Shown piece by piece: positions 11,676-23,110 of a DNA stretch of 64,000 nucleotides (position 1 is the stretch's first letter; the number at the start of each line of letters is the position of its first letter). The position numbers and the translations under genes were made by a program. A model generated the notes under the pieces. It saw only the letters and a program-made list of their open reading frames with translations, did no database searches and was not told the origin of the DNA. The DNA lies in contig OY735212.1 in assembly GCA_963457665.1 (NCBI GenBank), forward strand, positions 59,181,228 to 59,245,227, read 5' to 3'. This stretch comes from Thysanoteuthis rhombus. Lineage: Eukaryota > Mollusca > Cephalopoda > Oegopsida > Thysanoteuthidae.

Positions 11676-12324
11676 TTTGTCCCAGAAAATATTTTTCAAT
11701 TCTCAACCTTTTTGTTATTTCAAAGATCTTGATAAGTTACATACCTTGTTAAATTGTATCTTGATAAATTATATATCTCGATAAATGTTGGTATTTGTTG
11801 TTATTAACTTGTTGTCGGTAAATCCCCTGTGACCCTCCTCAGATATATTACACCCCCAGAGCTCCAGTGCAGCTTCTACCCAGTACTGATCCCTAAAATA
11901 CTTAATTACAGATGAATTTGTGGAGTATTTTAACTGATTTTGATTCTGAAGGAAAATCTTTTATCTCTATTTTCTTGAAAAGTAGGAATAGAATAATAGA
12001 AAACAACTGCTTTTGTTTAGCACCTTGTCGATTCGACTCTCTGCAATTCCAACAAGATTTTATAATTTGCAACAGTTTTGACAGTCAGATTGAACAAACA
12101 AATGGATTTGTGTCTGTTTGACAATCCTTAAAAAAATCCGAAGCTTCTTAATTAGCCGAAAGCGTGAATTTGTACAGAAGCTTAATCTGTTCAACGACAG
12201 AGTAAACCATTGTTTTATTGGAGGATTTTGGATTCTCTGCGGATTTTCTTTACAGAAATTCAAATATCTGTCTGGTTGTCAATGGAAAGACATGATAATT
12301 AACTTTCATGGTATATTTACCATG
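11676..12324. other. Spacer, nothing recognised
   Basis: Short overlapping frames at 11912-12339 on both strands were inspected; none has a motif or splice context I can support. Confidence 0.4.
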
Positions 12325-12725
12325 ATGTCTTGTTATTAATCACTGCTTCCCACTAGAGACCTGTTAGATCACTGTTGCTAAGTTTACGTTATTCATGTGT
12401 TCTGATGTACAAATCTATCTCTCTATTTATCCAGACTTTGTCCAACCCTCAATGAGTACATAAAATGTTGTTTTTTTTCTGTTTTTGAAAATTTCCTTTT
12501 AAATGGGTTTTTATTGCGAGGTTCAATTTACAATGAAAGTTTATGCCAAATCAGTCATTTAGTAAATGTTGTTTTTTTTAAATCATGTATTTATGACTCA
12601 AACAATTCTAGCAATATATTTTCATCAAGGCAACTTTAATTTACCATCACCACTGCTTAATTTACAAGGTAAAAAGCAACATAAATGGGTGGCATTGGTT
12701 CATAATTTCCCTTGGAATGTTTATA
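12325..12725 (+). repeat. Family D repeat
   Basis: Starts at TTATTAATCACTGCTTCCCA, continues with 'GTTATTCATGTGTTCTGA', a central core shared with family A ('GGTTCAATTTACAATGAAAG'), and ends with 'AAGGTAAAAAGCAACATAAA' and 'CATAATTTCCCTTGGAATG'. The same order is seen at 58210-58575 and in reverse at 28935-29355. Confidence 0.75.
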
Positions 12726-12747
12726 TTTGTGTGCGTTTGTAAGTTTA

Positions 12748-12765
12748 TGTGTGTGTGTGTGTGTG

Positions 12766-12811
<46 letters not shown>

Positions 12812-12871
12812 GTCTTGTATATTTTTAACCTCTATACTCACATATATATATATATATATGTGTGTGTGTGT
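12748..12871. repeat. (TG)n and (TA)n microsatellites
   Basis: A TG run at 12748-12803 and a TA/TG run at 12843-12871, separated by a short unique spacer. They lie between a family D copy and a mariner end. Confidence 0.95.
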
Positions 12872-12885
12872 CTGTGCTATTATGC

Positions 12886-13055
12886 AAGGTGTGATCAGAA
12901 AGTTCTAAGACGTCTCCTATGAACAGTTTTATTCATACTTTATTCAAATTTGGCCGGCATCCTCTTCAAAGTAGTCGTTTTGTGCAGCACTGCTCCCAGC
13001 ATTTCTGCCATGCTTTGGATGCTCCCTGGAAGACTGTTAAAAGACCCTTCAGTTC
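12886..13055 (-). mobile_element. Tc1/mariner-type transposon, 3' end fragment
   Basis: On the minus strand the fragment encodes the typical C-terminus of mariner transposases: 'VFQGASKAWQKCWEQC', then in another frame 'AQNDYFEEDAGQ', followed by a stop and an A-rich stretch. The outer end has the inverted-repeat-like AAGGTGTGATCAGAAAGTTC, a terminal sequence style well known from one mariner lineage of insects and other invertebrates. The rest of the element is absent. It differs from the cecropia-type copies at 9323 and 21353. Confidence 0.75.
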
Positions 13056-13099
13056 TAAATTGTGAAATACAAAGAAGTTACATAAATTTGGCAATCAGG

Positions 13100-13185
13100 G
13101 TTTGGCGTTGAAAGGACGTAAAAAGCAGTATATGCATATATTGGTGGGGGTGATTTCTAATTTCCCTTAGAGTGCTAGTTTTTAT
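13100..13185 (+). repeat. Family D 3' end fragment
   Basis: Contains 'GTAAAAAGCAGTATATGCAT' and 'TTTCTAATTTCCCTTAGAGTG', the terminal module of family D, without the rest of the element. Confidence 0.6.
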
Positions 13186-13469
13186 GATATTGTCTCAACA
13201 TTTCAATTTACTTTACTGTTCTGACAGCCAACCTAATATTCATTTTTCTTGTATTGCATGGTAGTTGAAAACATCATATCTAAAAATATTCCATCTGAAA
13301 TAACTGCATAAAGCTGACTAGGAAGTTTTATGATTAAAACATAGAAATAACTTGTCTGATTCACAAATACTTATTTTAGCACGTATGATTCTTAAGATAC
13401 TCGGTTGTACTAGTTGGAAAGAAGCTTTTTCTTTTTATGATACCGCTTATGTTTTCACATGAAAAAAAC

Positions 13470-13835
13470 AAGCACAATATAATTGAATCACCGTAACCAC
13501 ACAAATTGCCCCCCACCCAATCAACCAGTCAGGTGGGCGACAAATTCTTCTCTCTTTGCTCAATTCTATATTGGTCAGTGTGTGTCTCAGGGCACTTCTG
13601 CTCATATTTTTGGAGCTATAACTTGAACATTTGCCTGAGTACACATCTGGGCTTTTTGTTTGTTTGTTTTTATTCAAAAAAAAATGTTTTGGGGGGGTCT
13701 CTATGATCATTTTGGACAAACAATGTCCAAATTTTTTTTAGATGATTTTAGATAAAAGCTCTTTTTGTTTTAGATAATTTTTAGATAATTGGTTCTGATA
13801 CACATGCTATATGCAACCACAGTGATTCATTTTTA
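13470..13835 (+). repeat. Family B MITE-like repeat, copy 4
   Basis: Plus-strand copy with GAATCACCGTAACCACACAA at the left and 'GCAACCACAGTGATTCATTT' at the right, so both inverted ends are visible. Two reading frames on opposite strands across it are not genes. Confidence 0.85.
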
Positions 13836-14069
13836 TGCAGTACGGAAATTTTAAATTGATTTTAAAGTAATACTTCCATTTAATATAAACCATTTTAAAT
13901 TTATCTTGCATCAATGGCTTTAATTTCCCTATTCCCCAAAAAATCACAGTCAGTCAGGCTTATTTCCAATCCTTCTCCATCTCTACATAATGGAATCTAA
14001 TGATATTGTAAGGATATGATTTGTAGCTTCTTCAATAAAAAAGAAGTAAGGTTCATTCAGGAATTTTTG

Positions 14070-14535
14070 AAAAATCTCATTTGTCCCAAAAAGAAAGCTC
14101 TACAACCAATCCATCCTCCCAATAGTCATCTATGGTGATTTAACATGAAACTTAACCAAGAAGTTAACCCTAAAGCTGAGAACCAGGCAACGGGCAGTGG
14201 AGAGAATCATGCTCACACAGAATGATCATAAGACAACACAGCGTATTAGAGAAAAGATAGGAGTCCAAGATATCATACAAACCATTAGAAAACTTAAATG
14301 GCAATGGGCTGATCATGTTGCAAGAATGGCAGACAATCACTGGACATCACAAATTACGATGTGGATCCTCAAAGATCATATGCAGAATTAATTTTTTTTT
14401 TTTCCTAAAGTTAAATGACATAACAAGCTAGACAAATTCAGAAAGTATTGGCTTTGCCACGCCCATGATAGAGAGGTCTGGAAAATTTGGGGGAAAGTCG
14501 ATGTCCAATGACAGACACTGATGATGATGATGTCC
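14070..14535 (+). mobile_element. RTE-type LINE, 3' fragment
   Basis: Decayed C-terminal coding part followed by the 3' end and a short GATGATGATG tail. A 64-codon open piece at 14197-14391 reads 'IRKLKWQWADHVARMADN' and 'TSQITMWILKDHMQN', the conserved C-terminal motif of this RTE family. A T-run of 11 near 14392 interrupts the match. It is a 5'-truncated, non-functional copy. Confidence 0.85.
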
Positions 14536-14619
14536 AGATATGAGCACATTTACTCGCTATTCAAGATTAGATATGCATTGCAACTAATTAAAGTGAAAAT
14601 CAACTTACAATAAAATGAC

Positions 14620-15035
14620 AGTCTGGGTAGTTACCCAATGGAAACCATTGTGTGACCAATGCCTATTGACAGCATGCTGTTTTTGGGTGACCAATTGAAA
14701 ATGATGGTAAAAGAGTTGATCAATAGATAAATTACTTCTCCTGCCTTTTGGGGGCAGTGATCACTTTCAAAAAACCAGCGGGCACAAATGTGGAACCACT
14801 TTAGCATAAAGTTGCATCGCAAACTGAATGCCCCCACTCAAAACCTTTCTAGAGGTGAAATTTCAGAAAAACAAAAAAAAACTTTTTTGTTCATATGATA
14901 AAGAGTAAATGTCTAAATTTTCAGCCCTTAAGCTCCATTGAAGTGGCATGTACGCATGATACATACATAGTCAGTAAACCAGCCAGTCAGCCAGTTATAC
15001 TCAAACACTGAGAGGAATCTATGTTTCTTAGGAGA
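14620..15035 (-). repeat. Family A repeat, minus strand
   Basis: Starts at GTCTGGGTAGTTACCCAATG and ends near GAGAGGAATCTATGTTTCTT. The inner end with the ACTGTCAACC repeats is missing or degraded. The (GGCT)n segment is represented by CCAGCCAGTCAGCCAG at about 14983. Confidence 0.8.
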
Positions 15036-15297
15036 ACATAATTTGGTAGGTTCACAGATAAATGACATACAAATTAATTGTGTTATCATCTCTTATGATA
15101 ATTCTTGGCTTTTAATTTATTTAGCTTATTATTTCTTGCAAAAAAAATTAACTTAATACATAGGTTCAATTAAGTTGTAATTAAATCATCAAAAATCATC
15201 TTAGACTAGGAGACTGATCTCATGATGCAATATTTAAAGTTGGTGAATTTCTGATCAAAATGTTGAAAATATATGATTGAAAAGATGGCAACCTAAT

Positions 15298-15860
15298 TCA
15301 TCAGCATCATCATCATCAGTCTTTTAAGATCTGTTGTTGGACATGGACCTTCGCTAAGATCTCTCTATCATGGGCTTTGCATAGCCAATACCTGTCTCAT
15401 TCATCACATCATCTTTTTGCTGGCTGCAATTTATCATATGATCTCAGAGGATCCACATTGTAAGTCGTGATGTCCAGTGGTTGTCTGCAATTCTTGCAAC
15501 ATGACCAGCCCATTGCCATTTGAGTTTTGTAACAGATTCTATTTTTTCACAAGAGCATTGTGCTGTCTTGTGATCTCTACAAGTGATGTTGAGCATGAGC
15601 CTCTCCTGTTCACATAGCATGGTTCTCAATCTTCTGGTTGGGTTCCATGTTTCAGCTCCATAGGTGACTATTTGGAGGATGTGTTGATTGAATACCCCTC
15701 TTTTCAGGACTAATGGGATTTTCTTGTTCTTGAAGTTTGAACTTGTTCTACTGAAAGCTTGCCAACTCAAAGTGATTGTTTGCTCGATTTCTTCTTCTTT
15801 TAAGGAATTCATGATTTGATGTCCTAGACGGATGTAGGGTTGACTTTCCATGATTCTATA
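15298..15860 (-). mobile_element. RTE-type LINE, 3' fragment, minus strand
   Basis: The longest uninterrupted RTE C-terminal frame in the window, 135 codons at 15444-15851. It reads 'GHQIMNSLKEEEIEQTITLS', 'WQAFSRTSSNFKNKKIPLVL', 'YGAETWNPTRRLRTMLCEQE', 'LKWQWAGHVARIADNHWTSR'. It is followed on its 3' side by a GATGATGATG tail at 15300-15315. The region corresponds to the part after the reverse transcriptase domain. Because it lacks the endonuclease and RT domains it is a 5'-truncated dead copy, though relatively young by its intact frame. Confidence 0.88.
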
Positions 15861-16179
15861 TTCTTGATGTTGATCATTGTGTCTTTGTACTCGAGATATT
15901 TCAAGTAAATGACATTTGTTTCACTGAACTTCATGCAAAGACAATTTTTGCTTGATTTTGCCTCATATTTTTCTCAAAATATATTCTTTTTGGGAAAGCT
16001 TTTGTACTACTTACTTCAGCCTTGGTCTTCTAATCAAGATAATTATTTTTATTATATCATACTATTATATATATATCATTATTTCATCTGAAACTGATTG
16101 TGACTGGTCTCATTAATCAACTCTTCATAATTGGGTCTGTTCAAAAATCTAAAAAATATCTACACCTCATATAAAAACA

Positions 16180-16367
16180 TCTGTACCTCACATTAGTATG
16201 TGTATCAAAAGTAGTCATACAAAAAGTTATCCAAAATTACCTAAAAAGATAGATCTTTTATCTGAAATCATCTTAAAAAATAGATCTATTATCTAAGAAA
16301 AATAGATTTTTGTCTTAAATTATCTTAAATAAAACAGTTAAAGATTTGAGAATTGTATATCCAAATG
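16180..16367 (-). repeat. Family B repeat, copy 5, part left of an RTE insertion
   Basis: Contains 'GTATGTGTATCAAAAGTAGT', the repeated ATCTAAAATTATCT module and a 'GATTTGAGAATTGTATATCC' segment equivalent to the 'GATTTGGGCATTGTTGGTCC' of other copies. The sequence then switches abruptly to RTE. Confidence 0.7.
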
Positions 16368-16784
16368 CAACAAATGCATTCTACTGATAGTCACATATGG
16401 AGCAGAAACATAGAACCTAACCAAAAGATTGACCCTCAAACTGAGAAGCATGCAACGTGCACATGAGAGAATCATGCTCAATCTCACATGGAGAGATCAT
16501 AGAATAGCACAGTATATCAGAGAAAAGACAGGAATCCTAGACATTATAGAAACTGATGGAAAACTCAAATGGTAATAGACTGGACATGTTACAAGAATGG
16601 CAGACAACTGCTGGACATCATGACTCACAACGTGGGTCCCCGGAGATCATACGTAAAATTGTGGCTGAGAGAGAATAAGATGGCATTATGAGCTAAATTC
16701 AGAAAGTACTGGCTCTGCTATGCCCATGATAGAGAGGTCTGGCGAATCTTTAGGGAAGGTCTATGGTAAACAGTGGACGCTAAA
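16368..16784 (+). mobile_element. RTE-type LINE, 3' fragment inserted in family B
   Basis: Decayed RTE C-terminal coding and 3' end sequence, matching 14070-14535 and 52250-52670. It ends in the large ATG array that begins at 16785. The preceding and following bases belong to family B, so the LINE landed in an older repeat. Confidence 0.85.
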
Positions 16785-17186
<402 letters not shown>

Positions 17187-17235
17187 GGCTGGTTGGTTGG
17201 ACTATTTGTGGGGCTATGGTGATTTGATTTTCCAA
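17187..17235 (-). repeat. Family B repeat, right edge beyond the RTE tail
   Basis: Reads GGGCTGGTTGGTTGGACTAT, then GGGGCTATGGTGATTTGATT, the terminal module of minus-strand family B copies. About 200 bases of the expected middle of the repeat are missing between 16367 and here. Confidence 0.75.
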
Positions 17236-18192
17236 CATTTTTCATTACTTTTCCATTAAATAGTTTGATAAATCTGGTAGTTTTTACACTAGCACATACG
17301 CCCTCATAAACAATATCAAAATTGGAAAATTAGAATTAAAATTTTTTTTTCCAATTTCAATTTTTAATCACTTTCACTGAAAACATGTTAATTACCATAA
17401 ATGTGTGTAATTATTTGTTGTTATTTGACTGATAATGTTCATAATGAAGCCACTGCACCAATTCACGGACATGAAAGTAAAGAACACAGAAAAAAATCAA
17501 AAAGTATGCAAGCCTTCAAATAGTGTATTACTTCACGAGTAGGTGCCGAACCAACCTCTCCCCCCTTATTAGTTTTGGAAAATATTCTCCCCCCCCCTGC
17601 TTTTATAAGCAACCCCTGTCATTTAATCTTTGAGTATCTATGTCTTAACTCTCATCCCCAATAGTTGCTAAGGGTACAACGAAAGATTTGTCAAAATTTT
17701 TTTATAAACAATGCAAGTGGGAGAACTTGGTTTAACTGATGGTGTTCATAAATAACTTGTCAGTGTTCGATCATATCTTCTAATTTCAGTGATTCTAAAA
17801 TTTCATACGACCAAAACACTTTTTAGTTTGATTTTTCTTCAAAAACAAAAAGATTTTATTGTTCCTGTCAATACTGTACATTTTTACTTCCCATGTCCCT
17901 ACCCCATCCTCACTATAAATCTTCCTGTAATGATCGAATCTGTTGAAACCCTACTGAATTGTGCCCCCCCTGCCCCACCTTATCAAATAGTGACAGATTC
18001 TCCCCCTTCATACTACACACACTCCACCCAGCCAATTAGGCACCTAAAAGTACTCTCTTCTGGTACATATAAAGCATAGAATGTGTATTGATGGTATTTG
18101 GATGAATATTCTCATAGGTTTTGACATTTTTCTTGGAGCATTATTAGAATTTCCCAAATGTTAATCATTATCTGTTTAATTAAACATGTAAT
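17236..18192. other. Spacer with C-rich stretches, possible family E remnant
   Basis: Mostly unrecognised. 17540-17640 and 17880-18020 contain C-runs and 'CCCCTGCCCCACC' style sequence reminiscent of the GC-richer family E at 38314 and 42972, but I cannot define its ends. A 96-codon plus frame at 17789-18079 has no support as a gene. Confidence 0.35.
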
Positions 18193-18990
18193 CCAGGTCT
18201 GGTTAGTCACTAATAGAAATCGTCACATTACCAACGTATTTTGGCAATATGCCATAATGGGGATGAAGAATGAATTTCATTTCTTGCTTTTGTTGGACGA
18301 TGATCACTAAAAAGTCTTAATCTTCGAAAAAAAAGTATGAATGTCGCAAGGTAATTTAGCATAAACTTACATTGCGAATTGAATCTTTCTCCCCACTAAA
18401 AACCTATTTAGGGGGATAATTTTGGAAAAAAAACAAAAACTTTTTTTTCAAGATATAATGAGTAAATATTCAAATTTCTACGCTTCCAGTTCCATTGGAC
18501 TGTTTGCATGATATACAAGGCTACTCTTGCTTAAAAACTGAAAAAACACATGCTGACAATTTTTAGTGATAGTTAGATAGTTAGAAACTGTAAACAAAAA
18601 CTGCCAACAAAACTGTCAACATAAGTTTCATCAGTTTTAAAGTTAGTCTCTCTGGGTGACCATGTACATATCATGTGTACTAAAGGGCTGAAAATCTAAA
18701 AATTACGCTTTATTAGGTCTACAAAACGTTTTTTGTTTCTGGTAAATCCCAAATCCAAGTAGTTTTAAGGGGGGGTTTACAATATAAATTTATGCTAAAT
18801 CAATCACTACCTGCCTATATCTTGGAATGTCAGATTTTTTAGCAATCACTGCTCAAACAAAGGCAGGCAAGGTAACTTAATCATTGATCACCCGTTTTCG
18901 AATCCTTTTAATTCATCACAACCAATACAGCATGTTTCTAAAAGATATTGGTCCCGCGACAATTTCTATTGAGTGACTAACCAGACCTGA
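18193..18990. repeat. Palindromic pair of family A arms (~800 bp foldback)
   Basis: Left arm 18193-18580 reads CAGGTCTGGTTAGTCACTAA inward. Right arm 18585-18990 ends GTGACTAACCAGACCTG, its reverse complement. The centre is near AGTTAGAAACTGTAAAC at 18583-18599. Internal landmarks (GATCACTAAAAAGT against ACTTTT-type ends, the CATAAACTTACATTG core, the GATATA..GAGTAAAT segment) occur in mirrored order in the two arms. Arms are diverged from each other, so the pair is not a recent single duplication. Confidence 0.85.
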
Positions 18991-19244
18991 TTTTAATATT
19001 ATTCTTATAAGACTCCTAAATTATTGCTTTTTTTTTAATCAATCATCACATTTCTGCATGGCAGGACTAATTCCAAGCACCTGTTGGTTGATTGGTTTGA
19101 CATAAAACGTTGATATTGATGGTTTTTATACGATCAGACATTTGAAATATACAAAGTGTAAAAATTAACGTATTATTTCACATTTTGGGTGGCTATTCAA
19201 GTTCCTAACTGTGTAATGAATCTACATTAAACATATTTTTTTAT

Positions 19245-19535
19245 AATGAAATCACCGTAGTCCCACAAATAGCCCGCCCAACCAACCAGCTGAGTAGGCT
19301 ACAGATCTTTCTCTCTTTGCTTGTCTGTAAATATGTCTCCACGTTTGGGGGGCTAAAACCATGAAAATCTTTTCTCTCTATGGTCGTTTTAGACAAACTA
19401 CAACCAAATCATGTGCTACCACATTTTAGATAATTTTAGAGAGAATTTGTTTTCAATGTTTTCAGATTTTTTTTCTCTACATAATTAGTTCTGGCACATG
19501 GGCGGCTCACAGTAATTCATTCATGTGACGTTCAG
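19245..19535 (+). repeat. Family B MITE-like repeat, copy 6
   Basis: GAAATCACCGTAGTCCCACA at the left and 'GGCTCACAGTAATTCATTCA' at the right, with the ACCAACCAGC and TTTTAGATAATTTTAGA modules between. A segment near the middle is shorter than in other copies. Confidence 0.85.
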
Positions 19536-19857
19536 ATATTTAAACACATCTTTATCCTGTTTTAATCTAAAGGTTATAATGGATTGGTCCATGTGAAATA
19601 GATTAACATAGTTAATAGAAAAAATTACAGGGTTGTAATCAAATAACAATGTAGAATATGCCACATAATTGCTGGTTGTTTGAAAATAAAGAAAAAGAAA
19701 ATTGCGTACATGACCAGAAAAAAGGTTAAATTTTGAGTTGAGATGATAAGAAAAAAATTTTAATTAGAATACATTAATGAATGAAATAGATTTCCTAATA
19801 AAATAGGTTTGTGCTCCTTAGTTGATCCATTCATTAATCATGCCGTCATCTTTATGG
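19536..19857. other. Spacer, nothing recognised
   Basis: AT-rich sequence with no recognised repeat. Confidence 0.4.
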
Positions 19858-20400
19858 GTCATCATCGTCATCATCATCATCAGCCTTCTAGCAGATGGAC
19901 GTAGACTTTCCCCCAAATTTGCCTGACGTCTCTATCGTGGGTGCCATGGAGCCAACACTTTCTGAACTTGTTTAGTTTGTCTCACCATCTTATATTTTGC
20001 CAGTCCCGGTTTTGCATATGATCTCCGGGGATCCATGTTGTCAGTTGTGATGTCCAGCTTTCATATGCCATTCTTGCAACAAGGCCAGCCCATTGCTATT
20101 TGAGATTTCTAATGGTTTCTAAGATATCTTGCACGATTGTCTTTTCTCTAATATACTGTGCTGTCTTGTGACCTCCGCATGTGAGGTTGAGCATGATTCT
20201 CTCATATGCTAATCGCATAGTTCTCAGCTTTTGGGTCAATCTTTTGGTTAGGTTCTATGTTTCAGCTCCATAGGTGACTATCGGGAAGATGCATTGGTTG
20301 TATACTTTTCTTTTCCGGATTAATGGAATTTTCTTGTTCTGAAAGGTTGAGATGGTTCTACCAAGAGCTTGCCAACCTAGTGTGATTCTTCGCTTGATTT
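19858..20400 (-). mobile_element. RTE-type LINE, 3' fragment, minus strand
   Basis: Tail at 19860-19880 (ATCATCATCATCAGCC), then the reverse complement of the RTE 3' end and C-terminal coding region, ending in the part encoding 'WQALGR' and 'KRRIT'-like residues at about 20345-20400. The frame has several breaks. Confidence 0.85.
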
Positions 20401-20617
20401 ATGCTGGTAATTATATAATTTTTCAATAATACAACTGTATGCCAACATCGGATAAAAACCAAACTAATTTGTTTACTGCTGTCGTGTGAAAGTCACTGAA
20501 CGTAAATTGATGAATGTCAGACTGTTCATAGATTCGAATCTAAAGGAGAAATAATTTATAATGAATTTTTTTCAATATTTGGTATACAGAAAACTATTTT
20601 AAGTTGATTTAGAATTT

Positions 20618-21062
20618 GACACCGTAAACCAAAACTGTCACCAAAACTGTCAACATAGATTTCTTTCAGTTTTCAAGTTGGTCTAGCTTGCTGACTTGCT
20701 GGTTATTTATATATGTATGTATGATGTGTATAGCTAGAGCTGAAAATTCAAACATTTGATCCTTATTGTGTCTGGAAAAAATATCTTTTTTGTTTTCTCA
20801 AAATTCCCCTCTTATCACTTTCTTGGAGGGGGGTTCAGTTTGCAACGTAAGTTTATGCTGAATTGATCCTTTAGATTGTGTCAAGCAGCATTCATTCATG
20901 TTTTTCTGAAAATTCAGACTTTTATAATGATCACTGTCCAACAAAAGTCAAGAGAAACAACTTATTCATTGATCACTCCATTTCCCGATTTCCTATTGAT
21001 CACGCTGCCAAAAGACGTTGGTTGCATGAAGGTTTCTATTGAGTGACTAACCAGACCTGTTA
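20618..21062 (+). repeat. Family A repeat, plus strand, near full length
   Basis: Starts at GACACCGTAAACCAAAACTG with two following ACTGTCACC/ACTGTCAAC repeats and ends GTGACTAACCAGACCTGTT. One of the best-preserved solo copies, useful as a reference for the family. Confidence 0.88.
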
Positions 21063-21352
21063 TTAGATTTTCGCGTCAGTTCCTGTAATAATTAATCAGA
21101 AGATTATAAGCATTTAATTCTCTCTATTGATTGAAGAAATTGTTTATCTTTATTATGAAATTTAGAGAAATTTTTGAATCAAGAATAATTTCCAATTAAT
21201 CCAATTATTAATAACACTATTTAATGTGGTTGATAATAGGTCAGATGATCATCTTGTCAGTTAAAAGATGATTCATCTGGTTTTGAATAAGGCAAAGACT
21301 GTTTATTTGCAGGAAAAACAAGGAGGTATTGGAATTACAAAAATTCAAGATA

Positions 21353-22165
21353 TTAGGTTGGTGCAAAAATAATTGAGTTATTTGTTATTCAAACTTTAAT
21401 GCTCATTCTTGGAATAAACTACAATCCATCTATGTTCAATATCATTTTGAAGCGTTAATTTTCCCCCCATTCGTTTGAGCTGATCATTTCCTTTAGGCTA
21501 TTTATTCTGGTTCATTTGGGATGGTCAAATCAAAGATGGGAAAAAACCAAATTCAAGGAATTTTGCTGTATGAGTTCAAGATGGGATGTTTAGCAGTAGA
21601 GACTGCTTGCAATATCAACCAAGTATTCGGCCAAGGGAATGTCAATGAAAGTACATGTTAACATTGGTTCTAAAAAGTTCAAAATTGAGACAAGAGCCTT
21701 GACATCATTCTGTGAATGATGATATCCAATTGAGACAGATCCATGCAAAATGACTTGGAAGGTTGCAAAGGAACTGAATGTAGACTTTTAAACACTTGTT
21801 TGACATTTATACTATACTGGAATATAAAAATAGCCCAACATGACACACAAATGACTGTGCAGATGTTGAACGAACTAGGTTATGAAACTCTACCTCCTCC
21901 TCTTTACTCACCAGACCTCTCTCCAATCACTTTTTCAAACATTTCAACCACATCCTGCAAGGAAAAGTCTTCAAAAACCAGAAAGCAGCTCAAGATGATT
22001 CTGAAGAATTCATTGGTTCCAGGACTCAAGAATTTTATGCTTCTGGAATAAACAAACCTCAGATTCTGAAAGTTCTTATTTCAATTATCAACTTTTACCC
22101 TAAGCTGAGATATGCCACCTCAAAGTTGATGGTGAAAAACTGCAATTATTTTTGCAACAACTTAA
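21353..22165 (+). mobile_element. mariner (cecropia-type) transposon with both ends, internally deleted
   Basis: Left terminal repeat TTAGGTTGGTGCAAAAATAA at 21353, right end ATTTTTGCAACAACTTAA ending 22165, flanked on both sides by TA (21351-21352 and 22166-22167), the expected target duplication. Coding parts seen: 'LLYEFKMGCLAVETACNINQ' (N-terminal DNA-binding helix), 'DQLRQIH'-type linker region, then 'MLNELGYETLPPPLYSPDLS' with the YSPDLSP motif near the last catalytic residue. A middle segment with the first two catalytic aspartates is absent, and frames are broken. About 810 bp against ~1.3 kb for a full element. Confidence 0.92.
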
Positions 22166-22167
22166 TA

Positions 22168-22667
22168 GTTCATATGTTCATATCCATTGTTAATAAGAAT
22201 TATTCCATAATTTTACTTATATTTTTTTTTTAAATCATGGAAAAGAGACAATGAGTACAGTAATCCCATAATGGTAAAAATGAATTAAAGCAGGAACTTC
22301 TAGAAGAAAATGCTATTACTTTTAAAATATTGATAAATTATTTGATGATTGTTTTAATAAAGCTTGTTTCGAATTTTACTTATAAAAATGCAAGTGAAAA
22401 GAACTTATTCATGAATCAGTTAGATATTCAAACAAATTTTACCAATGTTTTCAAGCTTGAAATTTTTGCAACAATTAATAATGACTTTAGTAACCTTAAT
22501 CTGATAGTTTACAAAATTGAAAAGATACACATCAGATTATAAACAATGCTTTTTCTTTTTGTTCATAAAAATGATGAAATGAATGGGCAAAAAGTTCTGT
22601 TTTTGTTGAAATAAGTTTCACTAATTTTTTAAATCAATTTTAGTTAAGATTTGTAAATGATATCTAG
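22168..22667. other. Spacer, nothing recognised
   Basis: AT-rich; a 70-codon plus frame at 22330-22542 is lysine/asparagine-rich and has no support. Confidence 0.4.
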
Positions 22668-23110
22668 TTAGTCATGTATAGAAATAAAAACCACCATGCG
22701 ACCAATGAATTTTGGAAACATGCTTTGTTGGGGATGATCAATTAAAAAATTAAAAAAAGGTTTGATCAATGAATGAGTTTCTACTTTTGCTATTTTCGGA
22801 GAAGTGATAGCTAAAAAATTCTCAATTTTCAAAAAGCAGGTGGGTACAAAAAGGGTTCAATTTAGCTTAAACGTACATTGCAAATTTAACCCCAACAAAA
22901 AATTCTACTTGGTGTGGGGGGATTAGAAAAAAAAGTTTTTTTCTAGAGTGTAATTGATAAATGTTTAAATTTTCTGCCCTTTAGCTAAATTGGTATGGCC
23001 CATTAGCATGATACATACATAGATAACTTGCCAGCCAGACCAGCTTAAAAACAGATTGAAATCTATGATGACAATTTTGGTGACAGTATATGTTAACAGT
23101 TTCTTATAAG
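22668..23110 (-). repeat. Family A repeat, minus strand
   Basis: Left edge CTAGTTAGTCATGTATAGAA, right edge GGTGACAGTATATGTTAACAGTTTCT is seen as pieces of the expected inverted sequence. Internal GATCA motifs and the CATTGCAAATTTAACCCC core are present. Confidence 0.85.

Noticed and set aside
10755-11752. Cysteine/valine-rich plus frames and histidine/threonine-rich minus frames of up to 130 codons
   Set aside because: Generated by TG/CA repeat composition; no start, splice or domain evidence.
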